Assembly (NCBI GenBank): GCA_038125725.1
Contig: JAYPEK010000016.1
Coordinates: 12,000 to 75,999, forward strand
Direction of reading: 5' to 3'
Length of the DNA stretch: 64,000 nt
Origin: TMED8 sp038125725
GTDB lineage: Bacteria > Pseudomonadota > Alphaproteobacteria > Rhodospirillales > Casp-alpha2
Shown in pieces: positions 52,306 to 62,464 of this stretch. A program made the translations under genes and the position numbers. The notes beneath the pieces were generated by a model, which was not told where the DNA came from, ran no database searches, and saw nothing but the letters and a program-made list of their open reading frames with translations. The first letter of the stretch is position 1, and every line of letters begins with the position of its first letter.

Positions 52306-53115
52306 CTAAAGCGCCCGGGCAAGCGCGCAGAAGGCCTCGACGCTCAACTCCTCGGCGCGGCAGGCGGGGTCGATGCCGCAAGCCGCGGGATCGATGCCGA
52401 GCGGCTTCAGGCTGGCGCGCAACATCTTGCGGCGCTGGCCGAAAGCCGCCTGGGTGACGCGTTCCATTTCCGCGAACCCGGCCGGCGCCAGCGGCGCGGG
52501 GCGGGGCGTCAGGCTGACCACCGTGGAGGTCACCTTCGGCGGCGGGGTGAAGGCGCTTTTCGGCAGGTTGAAGGCGGGGCGCACCTCGCAAAGCCATTGG
52601 GTAATCACGCTCAGCCGTCCATAGGCCTTGGTGCGCGGTTCCGCCGCCAGGCGGTCGGCGACCTCGCGCTGGAACATCAAGGTCATGCCGGCGATGCCGT
52701 CCAGGTTCCGCAGCCAACCGATCAAAAGCGGCGTGGCGATATTGTAGGGAAGATTGGCGACGATCTTGAAGGGCGGCGCCATCAGGTCCTGCGGGATGAT
52801 GTCGAGCGCGTCGGCCTCAATGACGGAGAGTCGGCCCGGAAAATGCCCGGCAAGATCGCGGATCGCTTCGGCGGCGCGCGGATCGCGCTCCACTGCCGTG
52901 ACCGAGCGTGCCCCGTTGGCGAGCAGCGCACGCGTCAGTCCGCCTGGACCGGGGCCGATTTCGATGACGTCGATGTTGTCGAGCGGGCCGGCGGCGCGGG
53001 CGATGCGGTAGGTCAGGTTGAGGTCGAGCAGAAAGTTCTGGCCGAGGGATTTCCGGGCGCTGAGTTCGAAGCGGCGGATGACCTCGCGGAGCGGCGGCAG
53101 ATCGTCGGTGGTCAT
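52306..53115 (-). CDS. rsmA: 16S rRNA (adenine1518/1519-N6)-dimethyltransferase
   Basis: 269 aa. SAM-binding IEIGPGPGGLTRALL, the LGQNFLLDLNLTYRIAR start and catalytic NLPYNIATPLL. It dimethylates two adenines near the 3' end of 16S rRNA. It overlaps pdxA by 4 bases, part of the lptD-surA-pdxA-rsmA order. Confidence 0.96.
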   Translation of the reverse strand: MTTDDLPPLREVIRRFELSARKSLGQNFLLDLNLTYRIARAAGPLDNIDVIEIGPGPGGLTRALLANGARSVTAVERDPRAAEAIRDLAGHFPGRLSVIEADALDIIPQDLMAPPFKIVANLPYNIATPLLIGWLRNLDGIAGMTLMFQREVADRLAAEPRTKAYGRLSVITQWLCEVRPAFNLPKSAFTPPPKVTSTVVSLTPRPAPLAPAGFAEMERVTQAAFGQRRKMLRASLKPLGIDPAACGIDPACRAEELSVEAFCALARAL

Positions 53116-54134
53116 AAGCTCGCGTGGCGGTTCTGGGCAAGCTCGGCGGCGGCGTCAAGCGCGGCCAGAAAACTTGCCGGATCGGCGCTGCCGGTACCGG
53201 CGATCTCCAGCGCGGTGCCGTGATCGGGCGAGGTGCGGATGATCGACAGGCCGAGCGTGATGTTGACGCCGCCGGCGAAATCCAGCGTCTTGATCGGGAT
53301 CAGCGCCTGATCGTGATACATGCAGATAGCCGCATCGTAGGTGCGCCGCCGGGCTTCGGAAAACAGCGTGTCGGGCGGGTGCGGCCCGGTGACGTCGATG
53401 CCATCCGCCTTCAGGGCTTCGACGGCGGGGGCAATGATGTCGATTTCCTCGCGGCCGAGCGCACCGGCCTCACCGGCGTGCGGGTTCAAGCCGGCAATGG
53501 CGATGCGCGGCCGGGAAATGGCAAAGTCCCGCCTGAGCGCGGCGTCGGTGAGGCGGGTCTGCTCGATGATCAGGTCCGTCGTCAGGAGTTCGAGCGCCTG
53601 GCGCAGTCCGACATGAATGGTCACCGGCACGACACGCAGGCCCGGATCGGCGCTGCTCGACGCCAGCATCATCACCGGCGGATTGTCGGCGGCGCAAAGC
53701 TCCGCCAGATATTCCGTGTGGCCGGGGTGGGAAAAGCCGGCGTCGTAAAGCGCATGCTTCTGGATCGGATTGGTGACCACGCCGGCGGCTTCGCCGGCGA
53801 GTGTCAGTCGGACTGCGGTCTCGATCGATTGCAGGACGGCGGGCGCCGTCTCCGGCCTTGGCCGGCCGGGCTCGGCCTGGACGGGGAGTGGGATATCGAT
53901 GACGGGAAGCGCGTCCGCGAAACAGGCAAGCGCTTCGGCGGGTGACGCGACGACTACAATCGGAACGTCGCCCCCAAGCGATCGGGCCAGCGCCTGCAGG
54001 CGCTCGGCGTTGTCGATGGCGAAGAATTCGGGGCCCGACCGGTGACGGTTCGTCCAGGCCTTGAGGGTCAGTTCGCCGCCGATCCCCGCCGGCTCGCCCA
54101 TGGTGACGGCGAGGGCGTGGCCAGAAGATGTCAT
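53112..54134 (-). CDS. pdxA: 4-hydroxythreonine-4-phosphate dehydrogenase
   Basis: 340 aa. MGEPAGIGGELTLKA at the N-terminus, metal His in FSHPGHTEYLAEL, the GLNPHAGEAGALG motif and MYHDQALIPIKTL. NAD-dependent step of vitamin B6 synthesis. It overlaps surA and rsmA by 4 bases each. Confidence 0.96.
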   Translation of the reverse strand: MTSSGHALAVTMGEPAGIGGELTLKAWTNRHRSGPEFFAIDNAERLQALARSLGGDVPIVVVASPAEALACFADALPVIDIPLPVQAEPGRPRPETAPAVLQSIETAVRLTLAGEAAGVVTNPIQKHALYDAGFSHPGHTEYLAELCAADNPPVMMLASSSADPGLRVVPVTIHVGLRQALELLTTDLIIEQTRLTDAALRRDFAISRPRIAIAGLNPHAGEAGALGREEIDIIAPAVEALKADGIDVTGPHPPDTLFSEARRRTYDAAICMYHDQALIPIKTLDFAGGVNITLGLSIIRTSPDHGTALEIAGTGSADPASFLAALDAAAELAQNRHASL

Positions 54135-55483
54135 AACCGGACGTCCACGATGGCGGTGCGGCGGAGATTGCGAAGATACTGTTCGGCGACCAGGTTGATG
54201 CGCTCTTCGAGCAGCAAGCTGCGGATACGGTCGCGTTGCTCGGCTGGATCTACGGTTTTTGCCTTGGGCACCTTGCGATCGCAGACCATGACGACAATGA
54301 CGCCGCCGGCATTGCGGACGGGCGCGCTGGCCTGGTTGACTGGCAGCGGTTCGACGACGGCTCGAAGTTGCGCCGAAAGTTGCGTTACCGGAAAGGTTCC
54401 CAGCCGGCCAGACAAGGGAGAGCCGGTCTGTTTCGCCAAGGCTTCCAACTGCTGACAGGACGTCGCCTGGGTGCTGATCTGCTGCGCCTTGGCCATGGTC
54501 GCCGCCACGAGAGAAGGATCTGCGTTCTCTGGCAGCTCGAAATGGGCCTGGTTGAGGGTCACGGTAATCGGCTCGTTGGATTCCTCGCGCAGGGGATCGG
54601 CGATGCGTTGGTTGTCGAGACGCAGGATGTAAAAGCCTTCGATTGTCTCGACGGGTCCGGCGATATCCCCAGGGGACATGCGTTGGATAACGGTGTCGAT
54701 CTCGGCCGGGAGCTGTCCCGCGGTGTGCCAGCCGAGGCTTCCGCCTTGTGCGGCGGTCGCGCTTTGTGAAAAGTTGCGTGCCACCGCCCCAAAATCGGCA
54801 CCACCCTTGATTTGCTGGATCAAGCGGGCGGCGAGGGTCTGGATCGCTTGCGGGTTTTGCGACCCGCCAGTGGGGAGAAATATCTCGGATACCAGATATT
54901 CAGGCTTGCCCTTGTCGCGCATGAGTTCGGCGAGGTAATCGTCGATTTCCTGCTCGCTGATATTGATGGTGCGACGATATCTGGCGATGATCAGGCGCGA
55001 CCAGGCGATTTCAGCCTCCAGGCGTTCGGAGAAACCGTTCGGGTCGAGCCCCAGGTTCTTCATCAGTTTTCGCATGCCGCCGGGGCGCATTCCGTTCCGC
55101 CGCTCAAAGTCCCGCTCGCTCCGTTCAACCTCGTTCTGGTCGACGGTGATGTTGAACTTCTGCGCTTCCTGCAATTTCAGCTTGTCGTCGATGATGCCGC
55201 GCAGGGTTTGCCCGGCGAGACGCCTGCGGGTTTCGTTGGTGTCGGGCAGCTTGGAAAGAACGATGGAGAGGCGTAGGCGCGATTCAACATCCAAGATGGA
55301 GATCATCTCATCGTTGACCGTTGCGGCAATGATGAGGGATTGCTGCGCGCGGGCGCTGGCGAAAGGAAGGATGATCCAGGCCGCCAGCAGCCCGGCCGCA
55401 AGAAAGCGATAGGCGAAACGGTCCCTGATGCGCCGGGCGGCGAGCGTGCCGGTTCTGGAAATGCGGTTGCGAACTGTCGTCAT
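54131..55483 (-). CDS. surA: Periplasmic chaperone/peptidyl-prolyl isomerase SurA
   Basis: 450 aa. An N-terminal basic stretch and signal (FLAAGLLAAWIILPFASARAQ, residues ~28-48), SurA N-domain (VNDEMISILDVESRL), one clear parvulin domain ~185-300 (VSEIFLP, GGSLGWHTAGQLP), and a second, weaker region ~300-400. It escorts outer-membrane proteins, including LptD, whose gene lies just upstream. It overlaps pdxA by 4 bases. Confidence 0.92.
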   Translation of the reverse strand: MTTVRNRISRTGTLAARRIRDRFAYRFLAAGLLAAWIILPFASARAQQSLIIAATVNDEMISILDVESRLRLSIVLSKLPDTNETRRRLAGQTLRGIIDDKLKLQEAQKFNITVDQNEVERSERDFERRNGMRPGGMRKLMKNLGLDPNGFSERLEAEIAWSRLIIARYRRTINISEQEIDDYLAELMRDKGKPEYLVSEIFLPTGGSQNPQAIQTLAARLIQQIKGGADFGAVARNFSQSATAAQGGSLGWHTAGQLPAEIDTVIQRMSPGDIAGPVETIEGFYILRLDNQRIADPLREESNEPITVTLNQAHFELPENADPSLVAATMAKAQQISTQATSCQQLEALAKQTGSPLSGRLGTFPVTQLSAQLRAVVEPLPVNQASAPVRNAGGVIVVMVCDRKVPKAKTVDPAEQRDRIRSLLLEERINLVAEQYLRNLRRTAIVDVRL

Positions 55484-55511
55484 GACTGGATGTTTATCCC
55501 GATTATTTCCT

Positions 55512-58226
55512 TCAGTTCGAACTGATGCTGGCGCCGCTTCGTACCTCGCCGACCGTCTTGAGCACCAGATGGAAAGTGATGGCGTCCGTCGGTTTCAGGT
55601 CCCGGTCTTCAAAGAAGGTGCGGGTGACGCGCGTATCGAAAATCACGCATTCGTTTTCGTAGACCGCGCTCAAGACCAGCGACCGCATCTCGCCCTCTTT
55701 CTGGTCGCGAACAGCCGCTAGGCTGGCCCGCCAGAACCGATCAATGACGGTAGAGGCGCTCACGTTTAGCTCCTCGCGTCCGGAAAATTCGCTTTGCTCT
55801 TGCGGTTCAAGCAAGGAGTAGCTCCCCTGAAGAGAAAGGGCTGGGACGCCGGCCGAGAAACTGACCTCGTTTCGCCGTGGCGTGAAGTCGTCACTCGCGA
55901 GCCGCGTACGGTAAAGAACGTTGAGTAACGAATTGGGCGAAACTGAAATACTGCCGACGACGTCGGAAAGATTGTCCTCCAGGCCGGAGTCGTTGCCAAA
56001 GGTGGAGTCGTCGCGGAACCTATAGGTCTGCCCGACAAACAAAGACGACGATCCGCCGCCTTCACCGTAGACGCCCCATTTCAGACCGTAATTGATGCGC
56101 GCGCCACCTTCGACCTTGTCGATGCCAGAGAAGCGGTTGACGGAGAACAGATTGGTTTCGTCGTACTCGAAGTCCGTGCTGTCCTCGTTCGGGATTTTCT
56201 CCGGGTTTCCTCCGTTCGGGGCTACCGCCAGTGATGCGATCGGTTCCAGAATCTGGCGGACCGTGCCTTTCGATTTGACCAAAGGCAGGCGCCAATTCAG
56301 GTCGGCATAGGGAACCATCCGGTAACTGGCGCCGGAGAACGTTCCTTCCCGCCCGGATAGGGCGAGGCCGTTGGCGTGATAGAAATCTGCGTTCAGGCCT
56401 GTCTCGAACCTGTAAAGGTCACCGAACGGCCCTTGAAAGGGACGCTCCCAACGCGGGCGCAATGAAACCCGTCGCGTATCGGTTCCCTTGGCGCGGGTCA
56501 AGGCCAGCAGATTGAAATCAAAATTGAACCGGCCGCCCAATCGATCCCGTTCGCCCAAATGGTTATAGTCGACCAGCGGCAGGACAATGGGTGATTCGTC
56601 GTGCTCGTCGGTTTCTCCCAGTCCCTGGAACACCAACGTTTTTGCCGAGTAATAGTCACGCCCCTTGATGCCCTCGACAAATACCTGGCTATCCAGGGAT
56701 TGCGGTGAGGCGAAACCGTAACGGCGCAGGAAAGTGTCGTCGGTCGAGCGTTTGACGTCGACGCCCCAGCGCCAGGTGCGGTTGATGTCGAAACGTGCCT
56801 CGGCGTCGATATGACCGCGCACGCCGAACTCCCCTTCTTCGGTCGTGAAGCCGTCTTCGGAGTTCTCCGTTATGCTGCCCTCGGCATTGATGGAACCGGT
56901 CAAAAACCGTTTGCGGTATTGCAGGGCGAGCAGGGGGAATTCCTCGGTCATCAACACCGGCCGGACGGTCATGTCCTCGGTGTCGGAAATCGCCCAAAAG
57001 AATGGGGTTTCGAGAATGGTGCCGAAATCCGACGAACTGCCGATCTTGGGAAACAGAAAGCCGGTTTTCCGCCGGACGGTCGGATCCGGGTGGCGGAAAT
57101 AAGGGGTGTAGGCGACGGGATAGCCGAAGAACTCGATCCACGCATCGCGGTATTCGACGGTCTTTTCCTCTTTGTTGTGGATGACCTTCACCGCCTTGAT
57201 CTGCCATAGCGGCGGTGCATTCGGATCTTCGGCGCAAGGCTCGCAGGGCGAGTAGACGCCCTTGCGAAGTTCCGTGATGTTGCCGCCGCTGTGGCGGGCA
57301 CCGGTGCCGGCGATTCGCGAATGGTCTTGCAGAATCATGCCGATGTTGAGCACGACGGCATCCTTGAGATCGCCGGAAATCTCCATCTTGTCGCCGAACA
57401 GGCGCTCGCCGGTGGGTTCGACTAGAATCACGTTCCCGGATGCCGAAGCGATATCCTTGTTCTGGTCATAGGAGACTCTCTCGGCGCGCAAAGTACGGTC
57501 GTCGTAACGGATTTCAACATTACCACTGGCCGTGACGATGCCTTTTTCGCGGTCAAAACTCATTTCGTCGGCGAGGAAATGGATCGGCGGCCCTTCTTCG
57601 CCAGCCGTGTCGGATGGCACGTCGGACGCAGGGGCGGCGGGGCCAAGCGGCATTGTGGTCGCCGGAACAGCCGGAGACACGGCGGACGGCGCCACAGCGG
57701 GGAGCAGAGGATCACTGCCGATCAGCGTGCCGAGCGGTCGGTCCGCCGTTGCATTGCCGATTGCGGGGGACGCGATAGGTGCCGCTACGGGGACTGTTGG
57801 CACCGGCGCGGAGAAACCTTGCGGGACCGCCGCCTGCGGCGCCGTCGCGGGAAGCGGCGCATAGGCCGGCAGCGTATCGAGCAGGACGCCGAGCGGTCGG
57901 TCTCTTGAACTCTCGGGCGTCGACGGCTGGGTTCCCGCCTGTCCCGGTTGCGAGAACAGGCGATCGGTGTCCGGGAACGGATTGACGGGAACCGCCGGCT
58001 GGCGGGCGGCTGGCGGCGCGCCAGGGCCGAGCAATACGCCCAGCGGGCGCGTACCTTCGGCCGGCGCCGTTTGCGCAGGCGCGGATGGAACTTCGTCGCC
58101 GGGCACGATGAGGATGCCGAGCGGCGGATCTGCCGGTGACGTGGCGCCGAGAACGTCGGCCGCGTTCAGGCCGGCGACGGTCAGGGCGGCAGAGACCGCG
58201 ATCCGAGAGAGGAGGCGGTTGTTCAC
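55512..58226 (-). CDS. lptD: LPS-assembly protein LptD with PLGxL-repeat N-terminal extension
   Basis: 904 aa from the GTG at 58226, which has GGAGG eight bases upstream and overlaps the lptG stop by one base (TAGTG). Signal peptide 1-~28 (ADVLGA). Residues ~30-215 are a Pro/Ala-rich spacer with four PLGxL motifs (35-43, 60-69, 110-118, 163-171). The OstA beta-jellyroll begins ~218 (IHFLADEMSFD) and the 26-strand barrel domain follows, with the paired Cys of SPCEPCAEDP near 345. It inserts LPS in the outer leaflet with LptE. Confidence 0.93.
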   Translation of the reverse strand: MNNRLLSRIAVSAALTVAGLNAADVLGATSPADPPLGILIVPGDEVPSAPAQTAPAEGTRPLGVLLGPGAPPAARQPAVPVNPFPDTDRLFSQPGQAGTQPSTPESSRDRPLGVLLDTLPAYAPLPATAPQAAVPQGFSAPVPTVPVAAPIASPAIGNATADRPLGTLIGSDPLLPAVAPSAVSPAVPATTMPLGPAAPASDVPSDTAGEEGPPIHFLADEMSFDREKGIVTASGNVEIRYDDRTLRAERVSYDQNKDIASASGNVILVEPTGERLFGDKMEISGDLKDAVVLNIGMILQDHSRIAGTGARHSGGNITELRKGVYSPCEPCAEDPNAPPLWQIKAVKVIHNKEEKTVEYRDAWIEFFGYPVAYTPYFRHPDPTVRRKTGFLFPKIGSSSDFGTILETPFFWAISDTEDMTVRPVLMTEEFPLLALQYRKRFLTGSINAEGSITENSEDGFTTEEGEFGVRGHIDAEARFDINRTWRWGVDVKRSTDDTFLRRYGFASPQSLDSQVFVEGIKGRDYYSAKTLVFQGLGETDEHDESPIVLPLVDYNHLGERDRLGGRFNFDFNLLALTRAKGTDTRRVSLRPRWERPFQGPFGDLYRFETGLNADFYHANGLALSGREGTFSGASYRMVPYADLNWRLPLVKSKGTVRQILEPIASLAVAPNGGNPEKIPNEDSTDFEYDETNLFSVNRFSGIDKVEGGARINYGLKWGVYGEGGGSSSLFVGQTYRFRDDSTFGNDSGLEDNLSDVVGSISVSPNSLLNVLYRTRLASDDFTPRRNEVSFSAGVPALSLQGSYSLLEPQEQSEFSGREELNVSASTVIDRFWRASLAAVRDQKEGEMRSLVLSAVYENECVIFDTRVTRTFFEDRDLKPTDAITFHLVLKTVGEVRSGASISSN

Positions 58227-59326
58227 TAGCCGTCCTCCAGGTGCAGCAGCGTGGTCAATCCCAACAGCATGGCGACGCCGGACGGCGACCAAGCGGCGAG
58301 GACGATGGGGATGGAATCCGACAATCCTAGCGCCAACACCACGTCAGAGAAGAAATAAAGTGCGAAACCGGTGAACACCCCGCCGGCGACCACGAAAGTA
58401 GTGGCACCACGGCGCGAATGGCGAAGTGTGAAGGTGGCGCCGATCAGCACCATCGCGGACAGCAGCAACGGCACCGCCAACAGGCTATGCCAATGCAGCC
58501 GATGGCGGATCGCCGAAAACCCCGCCTTCTCCAGGGTGTTGATGAAATCCGGCAGGTCCCAGAACGACATCGTTTCCGGCGGCGCGAAACTGTCCTGAAT
58601 CTTGTCGAGAGTCAGGTCCGTGGCCAGCCAGTATTGGTCCTCGTGCACGGGCGGCTTCTCGGCTTCATAAATCCATGCGTCCTTGAAGCGCCAGAACCCG
58701 TCTTCCAGAGACGCGCTGACGCCGTTGATGCGGCTTTGGAAGGTGTCCTTACCGATGTAGGTGAACACCGTCACATTGTGCAATTCGACCTCGGCGCCAT
58801 TCTGCACATAACCTTTGGCATGCAGCACCGATTGGCCGTCCGGATTGGCCTGGCGCAACCAGAGGCCGGACTGCGAAACCTCGAGCAGGCGCTTGTTGCC
58901 TTTCAGGTGCAGCGCCTCCAGTTGTTCGAAGCGCGTGAGCGTGGTCGAGGCCAGCGGATTGAGTACGGAGACCTGGAACAGGCCGAGTACCAACGCCAGA
59001 AAGATCGCCGGCAACAGGAACTGCCATGCCGAGACCCCGGCACCGCGCGTGACCACCAATTCGTGCGACCGCGTCAGACGCCAGAAACAAAGCATGCCGC
59101 CGAACAGAATGGAGAACGGAAGCACTTTCTGGCTCATATGTGGCAGTTTGAGCAGTGCCATCTTCATGACCAAGTCGAATGTCACGTCCGGTTTCGACGC
59201 GGCGCGGCGCAAGAGTTCGATGGCGTCGAACATGAACACCAACATCAGAAACAGCGTCAACAATGCCAGTACGGCGAAAAGAAAATGCCGCCCCACATAT
59301 AGGGAGAGGGTGGTGGATAGCCGCAT
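58226..59326 (-). CDS. lptG: LPS export ABC transporter permease LptG
   Basis: 366 aa from the ATG at 59326; the open frame to 59377 overlaps lptF. Six TM helices in the YjgP/YjgQ plan with a central periplasmic beta-jellyroll (~100-270). Start motif LYVGRHFLFAVLALLTLF and the SRR gate region near 325. Works with LptF and LptB. Begins 5 bases after the lptF stop. Confidence 0.95.
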   Translation of the reverse strand: MRLSTTLSLYVGRHFLFAVLALLTLFLMLVFMFDAIELLRRAASKPDVTFDLVMKMALLKLPHMSQKVLPFSILFGGMLCFWRLTRSHELVVTRGAGVSAWQFLLPAIFLALVLGLFQVSVLNPLASTTLTRFEQLEALHLKGNKRLLEVSQSGLWLRQANPDGQSVLHAKGYVQNGAEVELHNVTVFTYIGKDTFQSRINGVSASLEDGFWRFKDAWIYEAEKPPVHEDQYWLATDLTLDKIQDSFAPPETMSFWDLPDFINTLEKAGFSAIRHRLHWHSLLAVPLLLSAMVLIGATFTLRHSRRGATTFVVAGGVFTGFALYFFSDVVLALGLSDSIPIVLAAWSPSGVAMLLGLTTLLHLEDG

Positions 59327-59331
59327 CCCGT

Positions 59332-60462
59332 TCACCCTGACCCAAATGCCATCTGCGGCGACGATGATTTCGGCCACAGTTGCGGTTGCTTCATCATGTA
59401 CCAGAACGCCACGATGCCCGGCAGTATCGCGTGGACATACATCAGCGGGATAAGCGCGAGATTCTTGGCTGTAATGTTTTCCAGCCCAAGCACTGTCGCC
59501 TGCAAAGCCACCATGACGAAAATACTGACCAGAATTCGCTTGGTTTGCATGCGGCGGCTGAAGCTGCCGGTGATCAGGCTGGCGAGAGCCACAAGGGTGA
59601 ACGAAAGCGCCAGCAATGGCGAGGTGAGGCGTTTGTGAATCTCCATCACGTACTTGCCGATATCCTGCTTAGGCACGTCGGTGGCGGTCTCGATATCGAA
59701 CAGTTCGTCCATCGAGCGTTCACGCGGTTCACGGTGGCGGTCGTCGTTACCGCCGCCGCGCTTGCCCAGGTCGAAGGAATAGCGGTCGAAATACAGGATC
59801 GACAGGTTGTTGGTCTTGGGATCGACCGATTGGCGGTTGCCTTTGTACATGACCACCCGGGTGCTGCCGTCGCTCTCAACCAGGGCACCGTGCGCCGCCA
59901 TCAGCGTATAGGGTGTTTCCTTGCTGCGCTGATCGTGCACCAGGATACCCCGGAGTTGGCCGTCCTTGGTGCGTTCGCGCACGTAGAGGGTAATGTCCGG
60001 TGCGACGTTGGTGAAGGCGCCCTCGCGCAGCAACACGTGCGAATAGTTGTAGCGGATGTCCCACTGCATTTCGCGGAATAGCCGGTAGGAATTAGGCAGC
60101 AGGTAGAGGTTCAGAAGATACCCGATGCCGACCGTCACGAGCGCCAGCACCAGCGCCGGCTTGGCCAGCGCGTACTGGCTGACGCCGGCGGCACGCATGA
60201 CCACCAGTTCGCGGTCGGTGATCATCTTGGCATAGATGAAGACGACGACGCAGAACAAAGCGATCGGCAGGATCACGGTAAGGAAATTCGGCAGCATCAG
60301 CATTGTCAGATACAGGAACGTACCCGCGCCGACGCCGCGGTTGACGATCAACTCGACGAACCTCAGCGATTGCGACAGCCAGATGATGCAGGTCAGCCCG
60401 GCGGTGACCATCACCATGCCGACAAACAACTGGCGGAACACATATCTCGTAAAACCGTTCAT
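59332..60462 (-). CDS. lptF: LPS export ABC transporter permease LptF
   Basis: 376 aa from the ATG at 60462 (MNGFTRYVFRQLF); an upstream ATG at 60507 is less likely. Same six-helix plus jellyroll plan as LptG; RELVVMRAAGVSQ is the coupling-helix motif contacting LptB. First gene of lptF-lptG-lptD-surA-pdxA-rsmA. Confidence 0.95.
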   Translation of the reverse strand: MNGFTRYVFRQLFVGMVMVTAGLTCIIWLSQSLRFVELIVNRGVGAGTFLYLTMLMLPNFLTVILPIALFCVVVFIYAKMITDRELVVMRAAGVSQYALAKPALVLALVTVGIGYLLNLYLLPNSYRLFREMQWDIRYNYSHVLLREGAFTNVAPDITLYVRERTKDGQLRGILVHDQRSKETPYTLMAAHGALVESDGSTRVVMYKGNRQSVDPKTNNLSILYFDRYSFDLGKRGGGNDDRHREPRERSMDELFDIETATDVPKQDIGKYVMEIHKRLTSPLLALSFTLVALASLITGSFSRRMQTKRILVSIFVMVALQATVLGLENITAKNLALIPLMYVHAILPGIVAFWYMMKQPQLWPKSSSPQMAFGSG

Positions 60463-60569
60463 GCCCGGTCCGGACGCTCCTCCGAAAGACCGCTCAACCT
60501 GAGTCAAAATAGCGAAAAATTCAAGTTTTAATAATCGTTTAGCCTATGGCTTGCGCTGTTTTCGGCGGC

Positions 60570-62363
60570 TCAAAAGCCGACCGCTTCCACGGCGGCGATG
60601 GCAACGCCGCCATCGCGGGTGCTGTGCGCCAGCGACGGGCACTGCACCAGGTAGTGATCGGTGAAAAACCGCGCCGAAATCAGCTTGCCCTGCAGGAATG
60701 CGGGATCGCCGTCGCCGGCCTGCAATTTCTTCTCGGCGATAAGGCCCGCCCGACAGCTCAGCCAGCCGCCGGCGGTCAGGCCCAAAAGCCGCAAATAGGG
60801 CACCGCCCCGGCGGCAACGGCGGCCGGATCGGCCCGCCAAGTCTCGGCGATCCATTTCGACGCGCTCTCCAGGGCGTCGATGGCCAGCGCCATCGGCGTG
60901 CGCGCCGCTTGCAGGTGATCTTCGCCCGACGCCGCCAATTCCGCGTCGATGCCGCGCATCTCGGCGATCAGCGCCAACACGGTCTCGGCGTTCTCGCGCC
61001 CGACCTTACGGCCCACCAGGTCGTTGGCCTGGATGCCGTTGGTGCCTTCGTAAATGGCGGCGATGCGGGCGTCGCGCATGTGCTGGGCGGCGCCGGTTTC
61101 CTCGATGAAGCCCATGCCACCGTGGATCTGGATGCCGGTGGAGGCCACTTCGATGCCGGTATCGGAGCTCCAGGCCTTGACCACCGGCGTCAGCAGATCG
61201 ACCCGTGCCTGAGCAGCGGCGCGCTCGGTCTCGTCCGTGCCGCGGTGCGCGACATCCAGGTGCGCGGCGACGTAATAGGCCAGCGCGCGGGTGGCTTCCG
61301 TCTGCACCTTCATGCTGAGCAGCATGCGGCGCACGTCCGGGTGCTGGATGATGGTCGCCGGTTCCGGGTTGTCGCCGTCGATGCGGCGGCTCTGGACGCG
61401 TTCCTTGGCGTAGGCCAGGGCCTGTTGGTAGGCGCGTTCGCCGATGGCGACGCCTTCCAGCCCGACCGCCAGGCGCGCGTTGTTCATCATCGTGAACATG
61501 TACTCGAGGCCGCGGTTTTCCTCGCCGATCAGGTAGCCGATGGCGCCGCCGTCGTCGCCGTAGGACATCACCGCCGTGGGGCTGGCGTTGATGCCGAGCT
61601 TGTGCTCCAGCGACACGCAGCGTAGATCGTTGCGCTCGCCCAGGCTGCCGTCGTCGTTGACCAGGAACTTCGGCACCAGGAACAGCGAGATGCCCTTCAC
61701 GCCCTCCGGCGCGTCGGGCAGGCGGGCCAGTACCATATGCACGATGTTGTCGGTGAAATCGTGCTCGCCGAAGGTGATGAAGATCTTGGTCCCGGAAATA
61801 CGGTAGCGGTCGCCGTCGCGCACCGCCTTGGTGCGCACCCGTGCCAGGTCCGACCCCGCCTGCGGTTCGGTCAGGTTCATGGTGCCGGTCCAGGTGCCGG
61901 AGATCATGTTCTCGAGATAAAGCGCCTTCAGCGCGTCGGAGCCGTGCTTGGACAGCAATTCGACCGCGCCGTAGGTGAGGGTGGGGCAGAGCGCGAAGGC
62001 CATGTTGGCCGCGTGCCAGACCTCGAACACCGCCGTCGACACCAGCCACGGCAACCCCTGGCCGCCGTATTCGGGATCGAACGGTACCGCGTTCCAGCCG
62101 CCGTCGATGAATTGCCGGTAGGCTTCCTTATGACCGGTAGGCGTCCTGACCACGCCGTTTTCCAGCGTGCAGCCCTCGATATCGCCGGTGTGGTTCACCG
62201 GCGCCAGAACTTCGGCGCCGAGCTTGCCGGCTTCCTCCAGGATGGCATCGACGAGATCCGAGGTCGCATCCTCGCAGCCGGGCAGGGCCGTGACCCGATC
62301 GAGCCCAACCAAGTCATTGAGAACGAAACGCATTTCGGCCAGCGGGGCCTGATAGGCGGTCAT
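60570..62363 (-). CDS. Acyl-CoA dehydrogenase, long (DmdC/FadE12-like) form
   Basis: 597 aa, longer than the usual ~380-aa enzyme because of an N-terminal extension and a C-terminal domain of ~120 residues. Flavin and substrate motifs MNLTEPQAGSDLA, RISGTKIFITFGEHD, NARLAVGLEGV and IHGGMGFIEE are intact. GGGAG seven bases before the ATG fixes the start. The shape matches 3-methylmercaptopropionyl-CoA dehydrogenase-like proteins (DmdC), which break down DMSP-derived acids; ordinary fatty acyl-CoA use is also possible. Confidence 0.88.
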   Translation of the reverse strand: MTAYQAPLAEMRFVLNDLVGLDRVTALPGCEDATSDLVDAILEEAGKLGAEVLAPVNHTGDIEGCTLENGVVRTPTGHKEAYRQFIDGGWNAVPFDPEYGGQGLPWLVSTAVFEVWHAANMAFALCPTLTYGAVELLSKHGSDALKALYLENMISGTWTGTMNLTEPQAGSDLARVRTKAVRDGDRYRISGTKIFITFGEHDFTDNIVHMVLARLPDAPEGVKGISLFLVPKFLVNDDGSLGERNDLRCVSLEHKLGINASPTAVMSYGDDGGAIGYLIGEENRGLEYMFTMMNNARLAVGLEGVAIGERAYQQALAYAKERVQSRRIDGDNPEPATIIQHPDVRRMLLSMKVQTEATRALAYYVAAHLDVAHRGTDETERAAAQARVDLLTPVVKAWSSDTGIEVASTGIQIHGGMGFIEETGAAQHMRDARIAAIYEGTNGIQANDLVGRKVGRENAETVLALIAEMRGIDAELAASGEDHLQAARTPMALAIDALESASKWIAETWRADPAAVAAGAVPYLRLLGLTAGGWLSCRAGLIAEKKLQAGDGDPAFLQGKLISARFFTDHYLVQCPSLAHSTRDGGVAIAAVEAVGF

Positions 62364-62464
62364 GGCGGACTCCCTGAATCTGCTGGGGCAATTGGTTGCC
62401 TTTATGGCCGCAGAATAGAGCTCGCGTTCCGCATCCGCAAGCGATCGGGCGGTGCGTTATACCG

